Part shown: piece by piece, positions 1 to 5,977 of the stretch
How positions within the stretch are numbered: the first letter of the stretch is position 1
Layout: each line of letters begins with the position of its first letter
DNA from: Sphingomonadales bacterium UBA658
GTDB taxonomy: Bacteria; Pseudomonadota; Alphaproteobacteria; Sphingomonadales; Sphingomonadaceae
Length of the DNA: 7,819 nt
Assembly (NCBI GenBank): GCA_002299195.1
Contig: DBOA01000162.1
Coordinates: forward strand, 1-7,819
Reading direction: 5' to 3'
Program-made: the position numbers and the translations under genes
The notes under the pieces: generated by a model
Database searches by the model: none
Seen by the model: only the letters and a program-made list of their open reading frames with translations
What the model was told of the DNA's origin: nothing

Positions 1-68
1 GCAATCGATGAAATTTCAATACCGCTCTTGCCCAAAAGGCGCGTCGACGGAGGTGTTGGAAGGGTCAT
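1..68 (-). CDS. Aldo/keto reductase family protein, N-terminal 22 codons only (runs off the window)
   Basis: An ATG at 66-68 on the minus strand opens a frame that stays open to the window edge. The visible protein begins MTLPTPPSTRLLGKSG and continues IEISSIA. The pattern R-x-LG-x-SG-[IL]-x-[IV]-S-x-[IL] is the usual first beta-hairpin and strand of aldo/keto reductases, which reduce carbonyl groups with NAD(P)H in the cytoplasm. Its ATG overlaps the TGA of the regulator gene upstream (ATGA, 65-68), so it should be the third gene of the glycosidase-regulator operon and may be translationally coupled; its own Shine-Dalgarno is weak. Known biology: SmoB, the 6-oxo-glucose reductase of the oxidative sulfoquinovose pathway of Agrobacterium, is an aldo/keto reductase. 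That this gene is SmoB-like is inference only. With 22 residues the family call is tentative, and no catalytic residue (Asp, Tyr, Lys, His) is visible. Confidence 0.6.
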   Translation of the reverse strand, partial: MTLPTPPSTRLLGKSGIEISSI

Positions 69-1096
69 GTGTTTTTGCTCTTTTTCAGTGAAGGTGAATA
101 AGGTGGGGCAACCGAATCGCGGCTGATCAGTTCGTGTGGAAGACGGCGATGCTCAATTCCGCCTTCGCCAAATAATAGGTCGGCAGCGGTTGACGCCAGA
201 TCGCGTACAGGCTGGCGCACGGTGGTTAAGGGCGGCCAAACAACGCGGGCAAGTGTGGTGTCGTCAAACCCGGCGACAGACAGTTGTTCTGGTACCTGAA
301 TGCCGCGGCGATGGGCGACGGCAAGGACACCCGAGGCCATGTCATCGTTCGATGCAAAGACCGCCGTGGGCGGATATTTCAGCGATAGAAATTGCTCCGT
401 TGCTGCAACGCCGCTTTCAAAATCAAAATGGCCCTCGGCGATCAAGTCGGGATCTACCGATATGCCAACGCGGCTAAGCGCGCGTTCATATCCTGCCTGA
501 CGTTCCGCACTGGCCATATGGTTCGCATGACCCTTGATAAAGGCAATCCGCCGGTGACCAATGTTGATGAGGTGCGTCGTCATGTCGTCCGCGGCCTGCA
601 TATCATCCATGAATACAGAGCTGGTAAGCGCATGGTTGGTGCCGGGTGAAATGCGCACGAAAGGGATATTCATCGCTTCGAGAACGTTCAACACGGGGCC
701 GCAATCGGTGACGGGCGAAGACAATATCGCGCCATCCACATGCGTCTGCCGGACCATGCCGCGCACCTGCTCGCCCACATTGGGGTCGGACACATCGACC
801 GGCTGGGCAATCAGGCGCATGCCTTCTTCATGGCAACGGTCCCAGCAGCCCTGCATGATCTGGTGCATATAATAAGGGCTGTGATTGTCATAAATCAGCG
901 CAATTTGGCCCGACTTCGTACCCGCCAATATGCGCGCTGCGATGCTGGGCGAAAACCGCAGTTCCGCCATCGCGGCATCGACCTTCGCTTTGGTTTCTGC
1001 ACTGACATAGGGGTGGTTGTTGAGGACGCGGCTGACGGTTTTGACGGCCACACCGGCAAGCTTTGCGACATCACGGATATTGGATCGGCTGTTCAT
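65..1096 (-). CDS. LacI-family transcriptional regulator, probable repressor of the sulfoquinoside locus
   Basis: The 343-residue protein has the normal length and layout of the LacI/GalR family. Residues 6-26 form the helix-turn-helix (IRDVAKLAGVAVKTVSRVLN), with A17-V18-K19 at the usual base-reading positions of the recognition helix. The hinge region, F48-SPSIAARILAG to about residue 60, follows. From about residue 64 there is a periplasmic-binding-protein-like sugar-sensing domain, including the conserved FASNDDMASGVL and SVAGFDD segments and the TTVRQPV segment near the C terminus. The gene sits between the glycosidase and the aldo/keto reductase, overlapping each by 4 bases (ATGA at 1093-1096 and 65-68). 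An AGGA about 9 bases before the ATG can serve as ribosome binding site. As the second gene of the operon it would be autoregulated. The likely targets are the operon itself and the divergent receptor gene. The effector is not readable from sequence; sulfoquinovose or a breakdown product is inferred from context. Confidence 0.93.
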   Translation of the reverse strand: MNSRSNIRDVAKLAGVAVKTVSRVLNNHPYVSAETKAKVDAAMAELRFSPSIAARILAGTKSGQIALIYDNHSPYYMHQIMQGCWDRCHEEGMRLIAQPVDVSDPNVGEQVRGMVRQTHVDGAILSSPVTDCGPVLNVLEAMNIPFVRISPGTNHALTSSVFMDDMQAADDMTTHLINIGHRRIAFIKGHANHMASAERQAGYERALSRVGISVDPDLIAEGHFDFESGVAATEQFLSLKYPPTAVFASNDDMASGVLAVAHRRGIQVPEQLSVAGFDDTTLARVVWPPLTTVRQPVRDLASTAADLLFGEGGIEHRRLPHELISRDSVAPPYSPSLKKSKNT

Positions 1097-3105
1097 GGCC
1101 TGAATTCCTGCGTGATCGCGCTGAACAGCGATGCGTGCGCGCTGTCCTTGCGGGTGAACACGGGTGGCTGCCCATGCGGAGCCGCGATGTCATATGTCCC
1201 CTTGGCGAAAATGTCGCCGGACCAAAGATGGACCCAATCCCCATCTGGCAAAGTCACGTTGCGGCTGCTTCCACCCGCGTTGACCACAGGTGCGACGATC
1301 ATGTCCGCGCCATAGAGATATTGGTCCTGAATGTCGTAATAGGCCGCGTCGTCATAGTGTAGGAACAATGGACGCTGAAGCGGCAGGCCGGTCACCACAG
1401 CCTCGTCGGACAAAGCGCGGACATATGGCGCAAGGCGGGCATGCACTTGGCTCATCCGCGCAAAATGGGTGAGGATTTCGGCGCTGCTATCGAGTTGCAG
1501 ATTGTCTGCAGGACGATTGCCCTCATGACTGCGCATAACAGGTGCAAAGGCCGCCAAGTCAATCCAACGGTGCATCAATTCTGCGGTCCGGACCACGCCA
1601 TGCAGGCTGGTATATCCGCCGAGGTCGCTGTGGTGGTAAGCGTTGCCTAACAAGCCAGATGATAATGCGGCTGTGATGACCGTGTTGATCCCGTCGTGGC
1701 GGGTGAAGTCGACGCATTGGTCGCCGGCCCACAATAATGGGCAATGCGCCTGCACGCCCGAAAAACCCGCGCGCATGAAAAATGTCGCGTCATGCGTTTT
1801 GCCGCGCGATGCGATGGCGTCAGCATTCACCTTTGCCCAAAGCACGGGCCAGCGATTATGCGCCTCCATCGGGTCAGACCCATCGAACAGGCGCACATCG
1901 GTCGGCAGATATTCGCCAAAATCCGCCATCCATCCCGAAAGCCCGAAGTCGAGCATTTCCTGACCGATGATGCGGTCGGCAAACCACGCCGCGGCGGCAG
2001 GGTTGGTGAAATCCACAACGCCTGCGTCAAATTCGCCGAAATCGACGGCATAAGGTTCGTCGCTGTCCTGCCGCAGCGCAAGGAAGTTGGCGGCGCGGGC
2101 CTCTTGATACAGCGACCCATCCACCGCCAGATAGGGGTTTACATAGCCAAGGAAGCGAATGCCCCGTTCGGCAAGCGCCGCGATTTGTGCGGGTAAATCC
2201 GGATAACGCGCAGCATTCCATTTCCAGTCCCAGAACAACCGTTTGCCAAAGCTGGTCTGACGAATGCCGATCCAATCTTCGCACCACAGACCCGTAATCG
2301 TGGCGCCCGATGCGGCAATTTTTTCGAACCTGTCAAAGGTGTCGACGCCATCCTTCAGCCCAACGATGGCACCCGAAATGGCCCAATCTGGCAGGGCAGG
2401 CTGGCGACCAAAGCGATCCGACATTTTTGTAACAAGCGCAGGAAGCGATGGCGCGTCAAAAAGCTCCAGATCGACATTTGCCGACCAACATTCGACCCCA
2501 ACCCGGCCCGCGTCCGTCAGATCAAGCACCGAATAGGCCGCGGTTTCGAGGTGCACCGCATAATGCGCACTGCTTACCCATGTCGGCTGCGGATAATTGG
2601 TGGTCCAATAATCACCGCCGGCCAAGCCATCTGCATCCATCGTCTGCGTCAGCGCGGTCGATTTATCGCGGCCAACGCCGGGTTCCGATGTCCAGAACGG
2701 AAAACGCCTGCCGTTGAGGCGCAAATAGGACATCTGTTCGCCGCCACCCCAAAAGGCCTCGGACGTTGCGCACTGCATATCTATCCAAAGCCGGTTAAAA
2801 GCCGGATCTGTGCAGCGAAATGTCAGGATGGATTGCAGCGCCCGTTCCTCAAGCACCAGCGTTGCGACGACGTCAGGCCGCTTTGCGTTCCAAAGCCGGA
2901 TACAGCCATCAACTTGGGCGAAACAATCGAGCGGCAGCCGCGTGTTTACGACATCGTCGATGCGGAAATTGCCGCGCACCATTTCCAAGTCAGGCCGCCC
3001 GCTACCGATGCTGATCGCAGGTGCATGGTTACGGTGCGACAATAGGCTGACGTCACCATGCAGCAGGTCAAAGCCTTCAGGATGCATGATGACTGTAAAT
3101 GGCAA
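1093..3105 (-). CDS. yihQ: Sulfoquinovosidase (GH31, K-E-R-W-Y type)
   Basis: This 670-residue cytoplasmic enzyme (no signal peptide) should hydrolyse alpha-sulfoquinovosides such as sulfoquinovosyl glycerol to sulfoquinovose. Length matches E. coli YihQ (678) and is shorter than typical alpha-xylosidases. Order: N-terminal beta-sandwich (about 1-235) with GGGEQMSYLRLNG (120-132) and WTSEPGVGR (138-146); TIM barrel (about 236-560); C-terminal beta domain. Nucleophile D395 lies in GWMADFGEYLPT (391-402) and acid/base D462 in WAGD (459-462). R289 and W292 (GKRLFW) and Y498 (GGYTS) align with the YihQ sulfonate-recognition residues R301, W304 and Y508. YihQ has Q262 and Q288; this protein has K251 and E276, separated by 24 residues, the coupled substitution described for the Agrobacterium tumefaciens enzyme. 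Start: TTG at 3103-3105, with AGAGGGA 6 bases upstream and an in-frame TAG two codons upstream; the only nearby alternative, ATG at residue 7, has no ribosome binding site. The alternative call, a plain alpha-glucosidase, fits the motifs less well. Confidence 0.9.
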   Translation of the reverse strand: MPFTVIMHPEGFDLLHGDVSLLSHRNHAPAISIGSGRPDLEMVRGNFRIDDVVNTRLPLDCFAQVDGCIRLWNAKRPDVVATLVLEERALQSILTFRCTDPAFNRLWIDMQCATSEAFWGGGEQMSYLRLNGRRFPFWTSEPGVGRDKSTALTQTMDADGLAGGDYWTTNYPQPTWVSSAHYAVHLETAAYSVLDLTDAGRVGVECWSANVDLELFDAPSLPALVTKMSDRFGRQPALPDWAISGAIVGLKDGVDTFDRFEKIAASGATITGLWCEDWIGIRQTSFGKRLFWDWKWNAARYPDLPAQIAALAERGIRFLGYVNPYLAVDGSLYQEARAANFLALRQDSDEPYAVDFGEFDAGVVDFTNPAAAAWFADRIIGQEMLDFGLSGWMADFGEYLPTDVRLFDGSDPMEAHNRWPVLWAKVNADAIASRGKTHDATFFMRAGFSGVQAHCPLLWAGDQCVDFTRHDGINTVITAALSSGLLGNAYHHSDLGGYTSLHGVVRTAELMHRWIDLAAFAPVMRSHEGNRPADNLQLDSSAEILTHFARMSQVHARLAPYVRALSDEAVVTGLPLQRPLFLHYDDAAYYDIQDQYLYGADMIVAPVVNAGGSSRNVTLPDGDWVHLWSGDIFAKGTYDIAAPHGQPPVFTRKDSAHASLFSAITQEFRP

Positions 3106-3111
3106 CGTCTA

Positions 3112-3118
3112 TCCCTCT
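3112..3118 (-). promoter_or_regulatory. Shine-Dalgarno site that fixes the TTG start of the sulfoquinovosidase
   Basis: Read on the minus strand the site is AGAGGGA, 6 bases before the TTG at 3103-3105. The next in-frame candidate (ATG at 3085-3087) has no purine-rich stretch before it. A TAG at 3109-3111 closes the frame upstream. Confidence 0.7.
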
Positions 3119-3256
3119 CGCGGTTTCGAGCCTGTGACTATGGCAGTATTGCAACAGTCACGGCTTAAATAGCGTCACTATATGACACCGCTAGACATAT
3201 TGAGTCAATCTGGTAACAACCCGCCCATTGATTAGGTATATCCCAGAATAGCTTTT

Positions 3257-3280
3257 GTTGCTTGAGGAAACTCAAGTGAT
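3257..3280 (+). other. Leader hairpin with GAAA tetraloop upstream of the TonB receptor
   Basis: CTTGAG (3261-3266), loop GAAA (3267-3270) and CTCAAG (3271-3276) form a perfect 6-bp stem closed by G-C around a GNRA loop. In RNA it can extend by four pairs (G-U, U-G, U-A, G-U) to 3257-3280. It lies 28 bases before the ribosome binding site and has no U-tract after it, so it is not a terminator. It could stabilise the mRNA 5' end or, as DNA, be an operator; the sequence does not decide between these. Confidence 0.5.
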
Positions 3281-3307
3281 TTGGTTGAGAAGCGGATAGC
3301 CATTTTT

Positions 3308-3315
3308 AGGGAGGT
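3308..3315 (+). promoter_or_regulatory. Strong Shine-Dalgarno site of the TonB receptor gene
   Basis: AGGGAGGT precedes two adjacent in-frame ATG codons (3318 and 3321). The GGAGG core ends 3 bases before the first and 6 bases before the second, so translation may start mainly at 3321, one residue later than the longest frame. Confidence 0.8.
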
Positions 3316-3317
3316 AC

Positions 3318-5711
3318 ATGATGTTTAGTTCTGAATTTAAAAAAACGTCTTTCATTCGCGCTTCGTTGCTCGCGAGCGCCGCAATTATGGCGGGGGTCAG
3401 CCTGCCCGCGATGGCGCAGACCGCTCCAGCAGAAGATGAATCGGCCAACGCAGAAATCATCGTAACCGCGCAAAAGCGTGAAGAGCGTTTGCAGGATATT
3501 CCGCTCGCTGTATCCGTTGTCGGCGGTGAGGCTATTGCCAATAATGGCGGCGTCACGCTTGAAAATGCGCAGTATCTCGTTCCAAGCTTGAACTTCCGCA
3601 AGGCGGGTACTTCACTGAACCAGGCATTGTTCCTGCGCGGCGTTGGTACCATCAACTTTTCGATTGCTGCTGAACCATCGGTTGCTGCCGTTCTCGACGG
3701 CGTTGTCCTGAGCCGCGCTGGTGAAGGCTTTACCGATTTGTTCGACGTTGAGCGTATCGAAGTCCTGCGTGGACCACAGGGTACATTGTTTGGAAAGAAC
3801 GCATCGGCTGGTGTTGTCAGCATCGTAACGAAGCGTCCGACAGCTGAATTTGGCGCGACCGTTGAAGGTTCGTTCTTCACGAAATCCGAATATCGCGGTC
3901 GTGCGACCGTTAACGTGCCGCTGAGCGCCAATGTGCGTTCGCGTTTCACCGGATTTTACGGAAGCTATGACGGCAACGTCAACAATCTGACCACGGGCAA
4001 CAAGGTCAATGGCTATGAACATTACAGTGTTCGTGGCGCGATTGAGGCCGACGTTAGCGAAAAGATCATGCTGACGCTGCGCGCCGATTACCGCAAAGCC
4101 AATGATGATTGCTGCGCAGAAATTATTGGCAACACGCCAACGAACGCAGCTGCACTGGCGCTGGCTGGAACGGGTTTCGATGCCGCGGATTCACGCAACA
4201 TTCGGCAGAACCTTGTTACCACGACTAAGGAAGAAAGCTGGGGCATTGCGCTGCAAGCAGACATCGAACTGGGTGAACATAGCTTGACGTCGATCACCAG
4301 CCTTCGTGGTTGGGATAACACCGAAATCCGCGATGGTGACTGGCTCGACCGGCCCTATGTTGGCTTGAACCAATTGCATGATAATGGTCCGCAAACATCG
4401 AATACCTTTAGCCAGGAAATTCGCGTTGCTTCGCCGACCGGCGAATTCCTCGAATATGTCGTTGGGGCATATTATTCAAAGGCCGAATCTGACCGTACAT
4501 TCACACGCAGCGTGATTACCTGTTCAGCATCGACTCTCGCTGCGGTTGTGCCCGGCCTCGTACCTTGTTCGACCGCTGCAGGGGCTTCGACGATCACAAC
4601 ACCTGCCGGAACCGCGGACTTTGGATCGACGTTCAAAAACATGTCGCTATTTGGTCAGGCAACGCTCAACCTTTCCGACAGCCTGCGTTTTATTGGTGGC
4701 TTGCGCTACACAAATGACGAATTGGATGTAAACCATATCCGCCGCACCTCGCTCGCAGGTCCAGGTGTGCAACCAAACTTTGACGCTGGCGTTTACAATA
4801 ATGGTCTCGTGGCAACAGCGCCCGCTACCGGCTTTGTTGCAGGCGCTTCAAACGGCGTTCCCTTCACCACCAGCACAAGCAACAATAACCTTTCGGGTAA
4901 GGCCGCTGTTCAGGCGGACCTCACTGAAAACAATATGGCTTATGCGAGCTACACGCGTGGTTATAAGGGCCCAGCCTACAACATCTTCTATAACCTGACG
5001 ACACCAGGCGCTGGCGTTATCGCACCAGAAACGGTCAACGCGTATGAAGTGGGCTTGAAAAATACCCTTTTCGACGGTGCCCTGATTCTCAACCTCGCGG
5101 CATATTATGCCAAGTATAACAACTATCAGGCAAACAGCCCGGACTTCGTAGCCGGTGTACGCACCACGCGCCTGACCAATGCAGGTTCGGTATCGACCCA
5201 AGGTTTCGAGCTTGATTTTGTTGCGACCCCATTGCGTAACTTCTCGCTTTCGGGCGGCGTTGCTTACAACAAGGCGCAGGTTGAGAATTTCCGCTTGCCA
5301 CCAGGTGCCGATGCATCACAATTGGTTGCCAAGGGCACGCCTTTGGCGAACGCACCAAAGTGGAAAATGTCATTTGGCGCACAATATGACATTGAAACGT
5401 CGGGCTTTGCGAATATCGAGTTGGCAAGCCAGATCTCAAGCCAGTCCGACCAGATTTACGAAGCGAGTGCGAACCCGGCTGTTCGCCTTGGCTCGACCGT
5501 AGATGGTTATGCGATTGTCGATGTGTCAGCAGCTTTGGTTGATCCTAACGATGGATGGCGGCTTGCGCTGCAGGTCAAGAACCTGTTCGATAAAAGCTTT
5601 GCTTCCTCGATCGTATCGGGCGGCCCCGGCGGCGCATATCGCTACATCATCCCCCGTGAGGCGGATCGGTATGTTGGCGTAACTGCAAAGATCAATTTCG
5701 GCGCGAAATAA
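3318..5711 (+). CDS. TonB-dependent outer-membrane receptor, candidate sulfoquinoside importer
   Basis: This 797-residue protein belongs to the TonB-dependent receptor superfamily: 22-stranded outer-membrane barrels with an internal plug that use TonB/ExbB/ExbD energy to import substrates into the periplasm. The signal peptide is K8-K9 to A33 with the cleavage motif A-M-A before Q34. A TonB box EIIVTA is at 46-51. The plug spans about 57-175, with LRGVG at 106-110 and LRGPQGTLFGKNASAG at 150-165. The rest is beta-barrel. Paired cysteines at 265-266 and at 402/417 lie in segments likely to be extracellular loops and could form disulfides. The protein ends INFGAK, so the usual final aromatic residue lies three residues inside. 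A strong Shine-Dalgarno precedes it and a rho-independent terminator follows, so it is probably monocistronic. It is divergent from the sulfoquinovosidase operon and shares its control region, which suggests a sulfoquinovose glycoside as cargo. That substrate is inferred from context; the sequence alone does not exclude another sugar, siderophore or xenobiotic. Confidence 0.95.
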   Translation: MMFSSEFKKTSFIRASLLASAAIMAGVSLPAMAQTAPAEDESANAEIIVTAQKREERLQDIPLAVSVVGGEAIANNGGVTLENAQYLVPSLNFRKAGTSLNQALFLRGVGTINFSIAAEPSVAAVLDGVVLSRAGEGFTDLFDVERIEVLRGPQGTLFGKNASAGVVSIVTKRPTAEFGATVEGSFFTKSEYRGRATVNVPLSANVRSRFTGFYGSYDGNVNNLTTGNKVNGYEHYSVRGAIEADVSEKIMLTLRADYRKANDDCCAEIIGNTPTNAAALALAGTGFDAADSRNIRQNLVTTTKEESWGIALQADIELGEHSLTSITSLRGWDNTEIRDGDWLDRPYVGLNQLHDNGPQTSNTFSQEIRVASPTGEFLEYVVGAYYSKAESDRTFTRSVITCSASTLAAVVPGLVPCSTAAGASTITTPAGTADFGSTFKNMSLFGQATLNLSDSLRFIGGLRYTNDELDVNHIRRTSLAGPGVQPNFDAGVYNNGLVATAPATGFVAGASNGVPFTTSTSNNNLSGKAAVQADLTENNMAYASYTRGYKGPAYNIFYNLTTPGAGVIAPETVNAYEVGLKNTLFDGALILNLAAYYAKYNNYQANSPDFVAGVRTTRLTNAGSVSTQGFELDFVATPLRNFSLSGGVAYNKAQVENFRLPPGADASQLVAKGTPLANAPKWKMSFGAQYDIETSGFANIELASQISSQSDQIYEASANPAVRLGSTVDGYAIVDVSAALVDPNDGWRLALQVKNLFDKSFASSIVSGGPGGAYRYIIPREADRYVGVTAKINFGAK

Positions 5712-5732
5712 CCAAACGCCATCAAGGCCCAC

Positions 5733-5772
5733 AAAAAAAGGCTGGAATCCGTAATGGGTTCCAGCCTTTTTT
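5733..5772 (+). terminator. Rho-independent terminator of the TonB receptor gene
   Basis: Left arm GGCTGGAATCC (5740-5750) and right arm GGGTTCCAGCC (5756-5766) form an 11-bp stem with one G-U pair and loop GTAAT. Seven A before and six T after make it symmetric, so it could stop transcription in both directions. It starts 21 bases after the receptor stop codon. Confidence 0.93.
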
Positions 5773-5794
5773 GTTTTCAAATTTCAGGAAAGAA

Positions 5795-5843
5795 AGCGAG
5801 GACGGGCGGTGCGAGACCAGAGGTATAGCACTCCGTCCTCGCT
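5795..5843. other. Long inverted repeat / RNA hairpin of unknown role
   Basis: AGCGAGGACGG (5795-5805) is perfectly complementary to CCGTCCTCGCT (5833-5843). After a 2-base bulge (5806-5807) the stem can continue with GGTGC (5808-5812) pairing to GCACT (5828-5832, one G-U), leaving a 15-base loop. No T-run follows on the plus strand. On the minus strand a moderately T-rich stretch (TTTCTTT) follows, so it might end antisense transcripts. It lies between two terminators and outside any credible coding gene. Confidence 0.6.
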
Positions 5844-5918
5844 GAGTGGGTGTTGAACATGACCATATGTGCATTGGTGTTACTATAGTTCGCCAAAGAG
5901 CCGACAGTCAGACCATTT

Positions 5919-5948
5919 GGGGCGGTTTTTGCGAGCCGCCCCTTTTTC
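5919..5948 (+). terminator. Rho-independent terminator ahead of the metallo-hydrolase gene
   Basis: GGGGCGG (5919-5925) and CCGCCCC (5936-5942) form a perfect 7-bp GC stem with a 10-base loop, followed by TTTTTC. It faces rightwards and ends 30 bases before the likely ATG of the next gene. No protein gene precedes it after the receptor terminator. It must therefore end a short untranslated transcript or act as an attenuator in the leader of the next gene. Confidence 0.8.
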
Positions 5949-5977
5949 TTTGCGCCACATTGCGCCATAGCCATTTC

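Larger units (their letters stand above)
3106..3317. promoter_or_regulatory. Divergent control region between sulfoquinovosidase operon and TonB receptor, with candidate operators
   Basis: These 212 bases separate two divergently read genes and must hold both promoters. Visible symmetry: GTGACT (3134-3139) facing AGTCAC (3156-3161); GTCACTATATGAC (3174-3186, 4-bp arms around 5 bases); and the perfect 11-mer ATTGAGTCAAT (3199-3209). GTGAC/GTCAC occurs three times within 45 bases. TTGAG or its complement CTCAA occurs at 3200, 3262, 3271 and 3285. On the minus strand TTGACT (3208-3203) inside the 11-mer could act as a -35 box. The nearby -10 choices are imperfect: TCATAT at a 17-base spacer or TATAGT at 20. 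No convincing sigma-70 pair is seen for the receptor gene. None of the palindromes has the CG centre common for LacI-family operators, so assigning one to the regulator is inference. Confidence 0.5.

Noticed and set aside
3141..3152. TGGCA...TTGC resembling a sigma-54 promoter
   Set aside because: GG and GC are separated by 7 bases; the sigma-54 element needs about 10.
740..3172. Several plus-strand open frames of 80-190 codons opposite the regulator and glycosidase
   Set aside because: They are antisense to well-supported genes, are rich in Arg, His and Cys, and show no domain signature.
3183..3197. TGACACCGCTAGACA as a LacI-type operator with a CG centre
   Set aside because: The two halves match only at the outer bases and are out of register by one around the CG, so the symmetry is too weak to call.
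3272..3949. Minus-strand open frame of 225 codons antisense to the TonB receptor start
   Set aside because: It lies opposite the signal peptide and plug, which are clearly coding. Its protein is rich in Ser, Thr, Arg and Ala and has no recognisable motif.
5795..5843. tRNA or other standard structural RNA
   Set aside because: There is a single long stem with no cloverleaf, anticodon arm or T-arm sequence.
5795..5850. Plus-strand terminator
   Set aside because: No T-run follows the right arm and the outer loop is 27 bases, too long for a classic intrinsic terminator.
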